From: Zoogloea sp. 1C4
GTDB lineage: Bacteria > Pseudomonadota > Gammaproteobacteria > Burkholderiales > Rhodocyclaceae
NCBI RefSeq assembly: GCF_009469605.1
Contig: NZ_SSXU01000002.1
Location: forward strand, 238,807 to 302,806
DNA length: 64,000 nucleotides
Direction of reading: 5' to 3'
The number at the start of each line of letters is the position of its first letter. The stretch's first letter is position 1. Made by a program: the position numbers and the translations under genes. This document shows, piece by piece, positions 32,821 through 41,240 of the stretch. The notes beneath the pieces were generated by a model. It saw only the letters and a program-made list of their open reading frames with translations. It was not told the origin of the DNA and did no database searches.

Positions 32821-34055
32821 CGCGCCTTCTCCCTGTCCAGGCAGGACAGCGCATGGCTGGCGGCTATCCACTCTTCGTTGGTGGGCTCGACCGCCACGGT
32901 GACCTGACTGTGATCGCTGGAAATCGTCGCCGCGTGGCTGGCGTTGGCATCGGTATCCAAGGCAATGCCCAAAAAGCCCAGCGCCGCACAGATGCGCTCG
33001 CGAATGAACGCATTGTGTTCACCGACACCCGCCGTGAACACCAGCATGTCCAGGCCACCCAGCACGGCGACCAAGGCCCCGATCTCGCGTACGATGCGGC
33101 GCACGTAAAGGGCCAGTGCCAAGCGCGCTCGCTCCCCCGTTTCGCCTGCATCGTTCTCGTGTCCGACAATGACGCGCGGCTCGGCCGAGATTCCCGAAAC
33201 GCCGAGCAGGCCGGACTCGTGATAGAGGACGCGCCCCACTTGCTCCAGTGAGAGCTTCTCGATTTCCATCAGGTAGAGCACCGCACCCGGATCGAGCGCG
33301 CCGGTGCGGGTGCCCATCATCAGGCCGTCAAGCGCGGAGAAGCCCATGGTGGTGGCCGCGCTTTTGAGTCCACGCATGGCGCACAGACTGGCGCCACTGC
33401 CCAGATGGGCAACGACGGTGCGACCGCGCGCGGCGTCGCCATGGCGTTCGGGCAAGGCCACTGCCATGTACTCATACGACAGGCCGTGAAACCCGTACCG
33501 ACGCAGACCGCGCTCCCATGCGGCATAGGGCAACGGCAGGACCTTCTCGACCTGGGGCAAAGTGTGGTGGAAGGCCGTGTCGAAGCAGGCCATCTGTGGC
33601 AGATCGGGCTGCTCCCGCAGCAGGATCTCCACGGCTTCGAGCGCGAATGGCTGGTGCAGCGGGGCCAGAGGAATGTAGCCCTTGAGGTCGGCCAGGACAT
33701 TCGCGTCCACGCGCACGGGCATGAAGTATTTACTGCCGCCGTGGACGATACGATGGGCGACCGCACCGATCCGGCGGCCGTCGAGCCGCTGGCTGACACG
33801 ATCGCGGATGAGGCGCAGTGCGGCGCGATACGGATGTGCCGTTTCGAGTTCGATCGGGAACGGCGCAACCCCCGTCTCTCCGAAATCCGGGTTGGCGCCA
33901 CCGATTCCCTGCACCTTGCCATTCCACAATGCCTGGCGCGGCAGTGGCGCGGCCGAGGAATCGAACACCGCGAACTTGATACTGGATGAGCCGCAGTTCA
34001 GCACAAGGATCAGTCTGTGTTCGTGGCGCCTAGAGCGGGCCATGGTGACGTCCAT
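32817..34055 (-). CDS. ackA: Acetate kinase (acetate/propionate kinase family)
   Basis: This protein of about 412 residues is a complete ASKHA acetate kinase: LVLNCGSSSIKFAVFD (substrate Asn/Ser/Lys), AHRIVHGG, MACFDTAFHHTLP (catalytic Asp), RYGFHGLS, VVAHLGSGASLCAM (Ser replaces the usual Asn in HLGNGAS), LDGLMMGTRTGALDPG (Arg) and EPTNEEW. It makes ATP and acetate from acetyl phosphate and can run in reverse. The ATG at 34055 has GAGAGGA upstream; the frame extends further but without homology. It lies with a phosphotransacetylase fusion, giving a complete acetyl-CoA/acetyl-P/acetate node. Confidence 0.93.
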   Translation of the reverse strand: MDVTMARSRRHEHRLILVLNCGSSSIKFAVFDSSAAPLPRQALWNGKVQGIGGANPDFGETGVAPFPIELETAHPYRAALRLIRDRVSQRLDGRRIGAVAHRIVHGGSKYFMPVRVDANVLADLKGYIPLAPLHQPFALEAVEILLREQPDLPQMACFDTAFHHTLPQVEKVLPLPYAAWERGLRRYGFHGLSYEYMAVALPERHGDAARGRTVVAHLGSGASLCAMRGLKSAATTMGFSALDGLMMGTRTGALDPGAVLYLMEIEKLSLEQVGRVLYHESGLLGVSGISAEPRVIVGHENDAGETGERARLALALYVRRIVREIGALVAVLGGLDMLVFTAGVGEHNAFIRERICAALGFLGIALDTDANASHAATISSDHSQVTVAVEPTNEEWIAASHALSCLDREKAR

Positions 34056-34134
34056 CAGGTCGTCCTCTCTGCGCGCCGTCCGTGCGACCTCGCCAAGGTG
34101 TGCGCGGTTGTCTGCGGTCTCATCGTCTTCAGAC

Positions 34135-34887
34135 TTAGCGCGCTGTGTAGCCGCCATCGGCGATGAGCTGGGTGCCAGCAAGGAAGCTGCTTCCTTCCGA
34201 TAGCAAAAACGCCACGGCATGGGCGATTTCGTCCGGTGTACCCAGGCGACCGATCGGATGCAGGCCAACGGCCTCTTGGAGGGCCGATTCATCCAGGAAA
34301 TCCAGGATGGGCGTACGTACGTAACCGGGATGGATCGAATTGATCCGGATTCCCTTGGGGGCATAGGCCAGCGCTGCCGACCGGGTCAGCCCGGTAACAG
34401 CATGCTTGGCTGCGACGTACGCGGGGTTCGCTGCGTCGCCCACCACTCCGAGGATGGAGGAGACGTTGACGATGGCGCCGCCTCCAGAGCGCAGGATGGC
34501 GGGAATCTGATGGCGCAGGCCATAGAACACGCCGTTCAGGTTGACATCGATCACCCGGCTCCAGGCGGCAGGGTCCAGTTCCCCCACAGGACTCTGGTCG
34601 CCACTGATACCGGCGTTATTGACGGCAAAATGAAGGTCGCCAAACGCATCGACCGCGCAGGCCACGGCAGCCTGGACCTCATCGATGCGTGCCACGTCGG
34701 CCACATTGGCCACGGCGTGGCCGCCCTCGGCGTTGATGAGACTGGTGACGCGCTGCGCATTGTCGGCGCTGACGTCCGAGACCACGACATTCAGACCGTT
34801 GCTCGCAAGAAGCCGGGCGATGCTCTCGCCAATGCCGGATCCTGCACCGGTGACCAGGGCTACGCGGCCAGAGAATGAATACTGCAT
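34135..34887 (-). CDS. Short-chain dehydrogenase/reductase
   Basis: This 250-residue classical SDR has the cofactor motif TGAGSGIG (about 13-20), NNAG (about 91-94), catalytic Ser in VNVSSILG, and YVAAK (Tyr/Lys). The Asp in VVVSDVS after the second strand suggests NAD(H) preference. It lies between ackA and the phosphotransacetylase fusion, so it may oxidise or reduce a hydroxyacyl intermediate or an alcohol; the substrate is not predictable. PhaB at 38862 is a separate SDR with a closer match to acetoacetyl-CoA reductases. Confidence 0.85.
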   Translation of the reverse strand: MQYSFSGRVALVTGAGSGIGESIARLLASNGLNVVVSDVSADNAQRVTSLINAEGGHAVANVADVARIDEVQAAVACAVDAFGDLHFAVNNAGISGDQSPVGELDPAAWSRVIDVNLNGVFYGLRHQIPAILRSGGGAIVNVSSILGVVGDAANPAYVAAKHAVTGLTRSAALAYAPKGIRINSIHPGYVRTPILDFLDESALQEAVGLHPIGRLGTPDEIAHAVAFLLSEGSSFLAGTQLIADGGYTAR

Positions 34888-34930
34888 GGTGTTTTCTCCA
34901 AAGGGGTGGTTAAGTTGCTAACAAGTCCGC

Positions 34931-36352
34931 TCAAGGGGGCGACAGCCGATAGTGATGGGCCAGCATCAGTGCAATCGCGCATGAGGCGATGCGCGTATCG
35001 CGCGAGTCGGCACGGCTGGTCAGAATGACCGGCACCTTGGCTCCAAGGACGATCCCGGCGCTGGCTGCTCCGCCCAGGAAGATCAACTGCTTGGCAAGCA
35101 TGTTGCCGCTCTCCAGGTCAGGCACGGCGAGGATGTCAGCCTGCCCGGCAACCTCGGAGACGATCCCCTTGGTACGCGCAGCGGCGATGGAGACCGCGTT
35201 GTCGAAGGCGAGCGGCCCGTCGAGCAGGCCGCCAGTGATCTGGCCGCGATCAGCCATCTTGCACAGCGCCGCCGCGTCCAGCGTGGCCGTCATCGTCGGG
35301 CTCACCGTCTCGACCGCGGCCAGGATCGCGACCTTGGGTTCGCGCACGCCGATTACCTGCGCCAGCTCGATGGCGTTGCGGATGATGTCCGCCTTCTGTT
35401 CCAGAGTCGGGGCGATATTGATCGCCGCATCGGTGACGATGAACGGGCGCGGATAGGCCGGTGTCTGTAGCAAAAAGCAATGGCTGACCCGACGCTTGGT
35501 GCGCAACCCTGCCGCAGTCGAAACCAGCGCGGACATCAGCTCGTCGGTGTGCAGGCTCCCTTTCATCAGGGCTTCGACTTCACCTGTGGCCGCCAGGGCG
35601 ACGGCTTGCTGCGCGGCGGCGTGGCTGTGGGGTGCGTCCACAATGGCGACGTCGGCCAGATCCAGCCCGGCCTCCGCGGCGACTGCTTCCAGCCGCACCC
35701 GTGGCCCGACCAGCACCGGCTCGATCAATCCCGCGTGGCGCGCTTCGAGCGCAGCGGACAGGCTGGGAGAATCGCAGGGGTGGACGACAGCCACACGAAT
35801 CGGTTGCAAGTGCGCGACATGCGCCAGCAGGCTTTGCAGGCCTGTACGGCCCTGCGCATTCGGGTGGATTTCCGGCAACACGGTGCGCGTTCGTTCCAAG
35901 CGTTCGGTGGGCGCCACGACCTCTACCTGGCCTTGGAAAACCGCTACCCCCTCCTGGTTGGTGCAGGTGCAGGCCAGCGTGACATGGTGGGTGGCCGTGT
36001 CCTTGCTGGTCACCTGCATCTGCACGGTCAGCCTGTCACCGGGCCGAACCGCTCCGAGGAAGCACAGACTCTGGCTGACATATTGGGTTCCAGGCCCCGG
36101 CAGCCGTGTTCCCAGCACAGCCGAGATCAGGACGTTTGCACAAATGGCCTCCGTGGTGTCCCGAGCGCTTGAGGACGCAGCAGGTTCCGGGTCCACATCG
36201 CCTGATTGCAGCGCGAACATGTGGATGTCTTGCGGCGAAAACGCGCGTTCGAGGCTGGCGCTGTCGCCGATGGCGATCTCGTCGAAGGTGCGGTTGCGCA
36301 GAACCTGCAATGCGTCGGCAGTGGCATCGACCGGTGTGGACGAGGTCGTCAT
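34931..36352 (-). CDS. Fused MaoC-like hydratase and phosphate acetyl/butyryltransferase
   Basis: The 473-residue protein joins an N-terminal MaoC/hot-dog domain (about 15-150: RNRTFDEIAIGDSASL, FLGAVRPGDRLTVQMQV) to a C-terminal Pta/Ptb phosphotransacylase (about 165-470: MKGSLHTDELMSALV, FIVTDAAINIAPTLEQKADI, GPLAFDNAVSIAAA). The second half exchanges phosphate and CoA on acetyl (or butyryl) groups; the first may hydrate enoyl-CoA, though its catalytic Asp/His pair is not clearly complete. It bridges acetyl phosphate to acetyl-CoA for PHA. Its start overlaps the stop of the DUF3141 gene by an ATGA. Confidence 0.88.
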   Translation of the reverse strand: MTTSSTPVDATADALQVLRNRTFDEIAIGDSASLERAFSPQDIHMFALQSGDVDPEPAASSSARDTTEAICANVLISAVLGTRLPGPGTQYVSQSLCFLGAVRPGDRLTVQMQVTSKDTATHHVTLACTCTNQEGVAVFQGQVEVVAPTERLERTRTVLPEIHPNAQGRTGLQSLLAHVAHLQPIRVAVVHPCDSPSLSAALEARHAGLIEPVLVGPRVRLEAVAAEAGLDLADVAIVDAPHSHAAAQQAVALAATGEVEALMKGSLHTDELMSALVSTAAGLRTKRRVSHCFLLQTPAYPRPFIVTDAAINIAPTLEQKADIIRNAIELAQVIGVREPKVAILAAVETVSPTMTATLDAAALCKMADRGQITGGLLDGPLAFDNAVSIAAARTKGIVSEVAGQADILAVPDLESGNMLAKQLIFLGGAASAGIVLGAKVPVILTSRADSRDTRIASCAIALMLAHHYRLSPP

Positions 36353-38778
36353 TTGCCTTTCCCTCGCCGTGTTTGACTTGTCCGCAGCGCGACTGGCGTC
36401 TTGGACACAGTTTTCTTCTGAGGCGCCTTCGGCTTTGGCGAGGATGTTTGGGGTTTCGTGTCCATAACCGCAGCGGAAGTGTCACCGGCAGAGCTTGGCA
36501 TGGCGGGTGCCGAGTTCCCGTCCACGGCTGCAGCGGACGTTTCATTGGCGGGACTTGCCATCGCGAGCGCCGAAGCCGCCTGCGCCTCGCACGCCGCCCG
36601 CTTGAACAGGGTGGAAACCTGCTCCAGTCGGGTTTGCTCGTGTGCGGACAGCACATCACCGCTGCCAATCACCTGCACGATCATTCCCGCTACCTGTCGG
36701 ATGTCCTCAGGCGCTATGCCGTTGAGCAATCCGGGGATGGCGGACACCATGGCGTCCTCATCGAGCCTCATGAGCAAAGCCTGCCGACGCACGAGGTGGC
36801 GGAAAGCCTGCATGTCGAAGTCATTTGTCAAATGAGGGCGCACCAGTTCCTCTGCGTGCCGAAAGTGCCGCCCGTCGGCCTCCCCACGCGCCGCGAGCAC
36901 GAAGAACAGCGCCCGTATGGCGGCTTCGGTTATCCCGCCGTTGTGAATATCCGCTTCGAGCCGTGTCAACTCTTGCGCCAGATACTGGCGATGTTCGGGC
37001 GTCTCGCTAGGATGGGGTCGCGGCGGCGCATCGTCGTGCAGGCTCTGTCCTGTCATGGCCTGAACCAGCGGCAGGCTGTACAGCATGTCAAAGGCCTGTG
37101 CGTAGATTTGGTCGCGGCAATCACGGAATTGATCCAGCATCTGTTCGACGGCGGTGGAAAACTCCGTCTGCAGTTGCAGGAAAGGATTGGCCTCGGAGAC
37201 GGTCTGGCGATGTTCGCGCACCTGTTGCGCCGCTTCTTGTACAGCGGCGGCCAGCGGGTGCCGATCGGACCACAATTCATAACCCATGCGCAGTGGATGC
37301 AGCGGCTCCAGCCACTTCGCCCCCTGATCCGTGACCAGGGCTCGGACCCACGGCTGCACGAAGCTGCGGTAGCAGGCCAAGTTGATCTCGGAGATCCGCG
37401 CAGCGGCGGCAAAACGGCGATCGCTCTCGGGATCGGGGCGAACGATCTCACGGATTTCATCGATGTTGCTGCGGCGAATCCGGGTCAGGTAGGCGTCACT
37501 GGCTGGTTCGCCTTCCTGGGCGTCGTCGTGATGCTCGTCGATCTGCATGTGGTGGATGCCGGCTGGCAGCACGTCGATGATGTCGATGTTGGCTGCGAAC
37601 TCCCGGTGCTCTTTGCGCCCGACGCTCCCGGAGACGAAGATGCCCAGATGCCCGATGCTGTCATGGGTGGCGTAGACGATGGTCTGGTCATGTCCCACCA
37701 CATCCAGGTCGTTGCGGTACAGGTCGGTGATCCAGCCCAGGGCCTGGGGCGGTGGAGTGATGTTGTCCCCATAGGAGCAGAACACCACGATCGGCGAGCG
37801 AATATTGCGCAGGTCAATGCGCACGCCATCGGACGTCACCAGTTGGGCCGTACTCAGCTTGTTGCCGATGAACAGGTTGTCGACGATGTACTGCATCTCC
37901 ACGTCGTTCAGGAAGACGTGGCCGCCCCAGTACTTCTCGAACTGCAGGTGGCGCGGGCCTTCCGTGTCGACCTTGGCGTACAGGTTGTACTGTTTGGTCC
38001 AAAGCGTATTGGCCGGGTCCAGGTTTTCGAAGTTCTGAACCAGCCAGGCACCATCGAACCGACCAGCTCCTAGGTCGCTGGTCAATGCCGTCAACCAACT
38101 ACCGCCAGTGAGGCCGCCTGCGTAGCGCATCGGCATGTCGCCCGCCCAGTACGACAGCGGCGCGCCGGCCACGATGATCGGCCCGAACAGTTCGGGCCAG
38201 ACGGCGGCTGCCATCAGGATCTGCCAGCCTGCCTGGCAATTGCCGATGACTGCCGGCTTGCCGCGGCTGTCGGGGTGCAGCTCGCCGACCTTGCGCACGA
38301 AGGCCGCTTCGGCTCGCATGACGTCCTCGACGGTCTGACCGGGAACGGGATCGGGCAGAAAGCCAACGAAGTAGCAGGGATGCCCTGCCTTGAGGGCTGC
38401 CCCGACCTCGCTGTCGGGTTTGAAGCCGCCGATGCCCGGGCCGTGGCCCGCGCGTGGATCGACCACCACGAACGGTCGCTTGCGGGGATCGCTCGGCGTG
38501 TCGGCTGGCGGCTGGATGCGTACGAGGCCATAGTTGACTGGCCGCGGAAGATCCAGCCCGGACATGACGATCTCGCAAGCGAAGTCCAGTACGTTCGGCA
38601 TACGCTCCTGCAAATGCGCCTGGTACTGGTTGCCGCGTTGGCGGCGAACGTCGGCATACAGAATTAGCCGCTGCCAGGCATCCACTACATACTCGGTTGC
38701 CTTCGCCGGGAGTCGCAATGGATCCCACAGCAACTGCCCCCAATCGGTCGTTGGAGATGTCGTGGTGTCTCGGTTCAT
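36349..38778 (-). CDS. DUF3141 PHA-synthase-like alpha/beta hydrolase
   Basis: This large protein (about 809 residues) belongs to the DUF3141 family. The N-terminal region (DWGQLLWDPLRLPAKATEY, VVDPRAGHGPGIGGFKPDSE) precedes a hydrolase core whose nucleophile elbow is VIGNCQAGWQ, with a Cys as in PhaC. The segment YATHDSIGHLGIF may hold the His. The C-terminal half is helical with an alanine/serine/proline tail ending in basic residues (KPKAPQKKTVSKTP). Its function is unproven; family members cluster with phosphotransacetylase and acetate kinase. The ATG at 38778 (MNRDTTT) is chosen; longer frames show no homology and contain unrelated sequence. Confidence 0.82.
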   Translation of the reverse strand: MNRDTTTSPTTDWGQLLWDPLRLPAKATEYVVDAWQRLILYADVRRQRGNQYQAHLQERMPNVLDFACEIVMSGLDLPRPVNYGLVRIQPPADTPSDPRKRPFVVVDPRAGHGPGIGGFKPDSEVGAALKAGHPCYFVGFLPDPVPGQTVEDVMRAEAAFVRKVGELHPDSRGKPAVIGNCQAGWQILMAAAVWPELFGPIIVAGAPLSYWAGDMPMRYAGGLTGGSWLTALTSDLGAGRFDGAWLVQNFENLDPANTLWTKQYNLYAKVDTEGPRHLQFEKYWGGHVFLNDVEMQYIVDNLFIGNKLSTAQLVTSDGVRIDLRNIRSPIVVFCSYGDNITPPPQALGWITDLYRNDLDVVGHDQTIVYATHDSIGHLGIFVSGSVGRKEHREFAANIDIIDVLPAGIHHMQIDEHHDDAQEGEPASDAYLTRIRRSNIDEIREIVRPDPESDRRFAAAARISEINLACYRSFVQPWVRALVTDQGAKWLEPLHPLRMGYELWSDRHPLAAAVQEAAQQVREHRQTVSEANPFLQLQTEFSTAVEQMLDQFRDCRDQIYAQAFDMLYSLPLVQAMTGQSLHDDAPPRPHPSETPEHRQYLAQELTRLEADIHNGGITEAAIRALFFVLAARGEADGRHFRHAEELVRPHLTNDFDMQAFRHLVRRQALLMRLDEDAMVSAIPGLLNGIAPEDIRQVAGMIVQVIGSGDVLSAHEQTRLEQVSTLFKRAACEAQAASALAMASPANETSAAAVDGNSAPAMPSSAGDTSAAVMDTKPQTSSPKPKAPQKKTVSKTPVALRTSQTRRGKGK

Positions 38779-38861
38779 GGCGATGGGCACTCCCTGTATG
38801 CTGAAAAGGAAAACGAATAGAAAGGAGCCGCCGACACAGCGCCCTGGCGGCCCTGCCGCAG

Positions 38862-39608
38862 TCAGTACATGTGCTGGCCACCATTCATCGAGACGTTGCT
38901 GCCGGTCATGAATCCCGCAGACTCGCTGGCGATGAATGCCACCAGTGCTGCGACTTCCGCAGGCCGCCCTAGGCGGCCTACCGGGATACCGGCGATCACC
39001 TGCTTGACCACGCCCTCGGTCATGTTCGTCACCATCTTCGTGTCCAGATACCCCGGCGAGACGGTGTTGACCGTCACGCCTTTGCGCGCCACTTCCTGTG
39101 CGAGGGCTTTTGTGAAGCCATGCATGCCGGCTTTTGCGGCGGAGTAGTTGGTCTGGCCGAACTGCCCCTTGGAGCCGTTGATGGAGGAGATGTTGATGAT
39201 CCGGCCCCAGCCCCTGTCGAGCATGCCGTCGATGAATGGCCGGGTCACGTTGAATACGGAATCGAGATTGACGCGCAGGACGGCATCCCAATCGGCGTAG
39301 CTCAGCTTGCGGAACGTGGCATCGCGCGTGATGCCCGCGTTGTTGACCAGGATGTCGATGCGATGCCCGTCTGTGTGGATGCGGTCAGCCAGTTCCTGGC
39401 AACGGGCATGGTCGGCCACATCCGCGCCGTAGGCGGCGAAGTCGTAACCTTCGCCGGCTTGGGTTTTCAGCCACGCGCCAATGCTGGCATTGCCCGGCGA
39501 ATGGACGATGAGCACGGTATGGCCCGCATCGTGCAAGGCCCGGGCGATGGCTTCGCCCAGGCCGCCGCTGCCGCCGGTGACCAGTGCAGTGCGTTGCTCA
39601 GCCGGCAT
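38862..39608 (-). CDS. phaB: Acetoacetyl-CoA reductase
   Basis: This protein of about 248 residues is an SDR with TGGSGGLGEAIA (cofactor), NNAGITRDATFRK, ISSINGSKGQFGQTNYSAAKAG (catalytic Ser, Tyr and Lys) and VSPGYLDTKMV, a pattern typical of PhaB enzymes rather than FabG. It reduces acetoacetyl-CoA to (R)-3-hydroxybutyryl-CoA using NADPH, the monomer for PhaC. The ATG at 39608 lies inside the phasin 3' end (11-bp overlap), so the two are coupled. Confidence 0.9.
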   Translation of the reverse strand: MPAEQRTALVTGGSGGLGEAIARALHDAGHTVLIVHSPGNASIGAWLKTQAGEGYDFAAYGADVADHARCQELADRIHTDGHRIDILVNNAGITRDATFRKLSYADWDAVLRVNLDSVFNVTRPFIDGMLDRGWGRIINISSINGSKGQFGQTNYSAAKAGMHGFTKALAQEVARKGVTVNTVSPGYLDTKMVTNMTEGVVKQVIAGIPVGRLGRPAEVAALVAFIASESAGFMTGSNVSMNGGQHMY

Positions 39609-40059
39609 TGCGACCACCTGTCTTGGCTGGTGCGTCCTTGTCCTGTGCCTTGGCCCACACCGCTCCCCATTGCTTGAAAATATCCTGGAACGGCAATATC
39701 GCATCTGCCTGGCCTACGGCCTGCGTGACCGATTTCTGCCAGTCCTGAATGGCTTGCTGCAGGCCTTGGGTGAAGGTGGTCTGATTCTTGATTGCGACTT
39801 GCGTTAGTGCCTGCGCGCCACCCATCTGGTGCTGAAACTGACGCCAGAAGGCCTGCGCGGGCAGCGTGGCCAACTCCTGCCAGTTCTGGGCCTTGAGCAG
39901 GCTTTCGATCTCAGTGCCGGACTCGGCAATGTTTTCGCTGCCCGCGCGCGTGGCGTTCTCCAGCCATTGCTGGCCGTTTTCCTGCATCAGGCGCTGCAGG
40001 CGCAGTTGCAGTTCCAGGTTCGCCTTGAAGAGGTTGAGGGGGATGGTTTCATTGCTCAT
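39598..40059 (-). CDS. Phasin (PHA granule-associated protein)
   Basis: The product has about 153 residues and is amphipathic and helical throughout (LFKANLELQLRLQRLMQENG, ESLLKAQNWQELATLPAQAF, FTQGLQQAIQDWQKSV), with the phasin_2 pattern and a short charged tail. Phasins coat PHA granules and set their size. The ATG at 40059 has AAGGAG eight bases upstream. It begins the PHA section, directly after the ABC-2 permease gene (50-bp gap), so the efflux and PHA sections are probably co-transcribed. Confidence 0.88.
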   Translation of the reverse strand: MSNETIPLNLFKANLELQLRLQRLMQENGQQWLENATRAGSENIAESGTEIESLLKAQNWQELATLPAQAFWRQFQHQMGGAQALTQVAIKNQTTFTQGLQQAIQDWQKSVTQAVGQADAILPFQDIFKQWGAVWAKAQDKDAPAKTGGRNAG

Positions 40060-40108
40060 GGTCAAACTCCTTGCTTGGGTTGAAATGCCCAATCGGGCGG
40101 TCAAACGA

Positions 40109-41239
40109 TCAGGCCATCTGGCCGATCGTTTTGCGAAAGCGTGCCAGCGACAGGAAAAACAGCACCGCGCCGATCAAGGCCAGCGCCAGGAAGGGCTGCC
40201 ACACCGTCTCCAGCCCCGCGCCCCGATAAAGGATGGCCTGGCTCAGTTCCACGAAATGGGTGGTGGGTGCGACCAGCATGATGTTCTGCACGATCTCGGG
40301 CATGCTTTCGCGTGGCGTAGTGCCACCCGACAGCATCTGCAGCGGCAGGATGGTGAGCATCATCAACATGCCAAACTGCGGCATGTTGCGCGCCAGCGTG
40401 GCGATGAAGATGCCCATCGACGTAGTGGCGAACAGACTGAGCGCTGCACCGGCGAAGAACAGCGCGATGGAGCCCTCGATGGGCACGCCCAGGACGCCGC
40501 GCACCATGAGGGTGAGCGACAGGAAGGAGGCGATCAGCACGACCAGGGCCATCGACCAGACCTTGGAGAGCATGATCTGGGCGGGAGTCACGGGCATCAC
40601 CAGCAGGTGTTCGATGGTGCCGTGCTCGCGCTCGCGGATCAGCGCTGCGCCGGTCAGGATGATGGACAGCAGTGTGATGTGGTTGATGATCTGCACCACC
40701 GAGCCGAACCAGGCCTTGTCGAGGGCGGGGTTGAAGCGCGCGCGCAAGGCCAGATCCACGGGTGGCGCGGTGGTGCTGCGATAACGCTTGACGAACTCGT
40801 TGACTTCACCGGTGAAAATTTGTTGAACATGGCCACTGCCGGTGAAGGCCTGGCTCATGCGGGTGGCGTCGACATTGAGCTGCACGGCAGGCGATCGCCC
40901 CGCCAGCACGTCGCGCTGGAAGTTGGGCGGAATGACCAGAGCGAAGGTGTACAGCCCCGCGTCCATGCCCGGGTCCACGTCCCCATAGTCGATCATGGCC
41001 GGTGGCGTGAACTGCGGGGGGTAGAAGGCCGAGGCAACCCGCTGGGACAGCGCCGAATTATCCTCGTCGACGATGGCGATGGGCGCGTTGTGCAGCGTCT
41101 CCGGCATGGACGTGGCCTTGGTGTAGACCGACGCGGTGAACACGTAGACGATGAGCACAAGCATCATCGGATCGCGCCAAAGACTCCACAGCTCCTTGAC
41201 ACCAAGGTCGTAGATGTTGGCCAGGTTTCTTCTGCGCAT
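40109..41239 (-). CDS. ABC-2 type permease (YhhJ-like)
   Basis: This 376-residue inner-membrane protein has an N-terminal helix (PMMLVLIVYVFTASVYTKA), a large periplasmic domain (about 45-175) and five or so C-terminal helices with the ABC-2 motif (EREHGTIEHLLVMPVTPAQIMLSKV, quoted as EREHGTIEHLLVMPV). It is the second permease for the RbbA-like protein. The order HlyD, RbbA, YhhJ matches the E. coli yhiI-rbbA-yhhJ locus. It starts one base after the rbbA-like stop. Confidence 0.88.
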   Translation of the reverse strand: MRRRNLANIYDLGVKELWSLWRDPMMLVLIVYVFTASVYTKATSMPETLHNAPIAIVDEDNSALSQRVASAFYPPQFTPPAMIDYGDVDPGMDAGLYTFALVIPPNFQRDVLAGRSPAVQLNVDATRMSQAFTGSGHVQQIFTGEVNEFVKRYRSTTAPPVDLALRARFNPALDKAWFGSVVQIINHITLLSIILTGAALIREREHGTIEHLLVMPVTPAQIMLSKVWSMALVVLIASFLSLTLMVRGVLGVPIEGSIALFFAGAALSLFATTSMGIFIATLARNMPQFGMLMMLTILPLQMLSGGTTPRESMPEIVQNIMLVAPTTHFVELSQAILYRGAGLETVWQPFLALALIGAVLFFLSLARFRKTIGQMA

Positions 41240-41240
41240 C

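Noticed and set aside
34056-34364. N-terminal extension of the acetate kinase frame
   Set aside because: About 100 residues of unrelated sequence overlapping the SDR gene; the start at 34055 has a ribosome-binding site.
38779-39291. N-terminal extension of the DUF3141 frame
   Set aside because: It runs through the phaB 3' end with no homology; ATG at 38778 fits the family.
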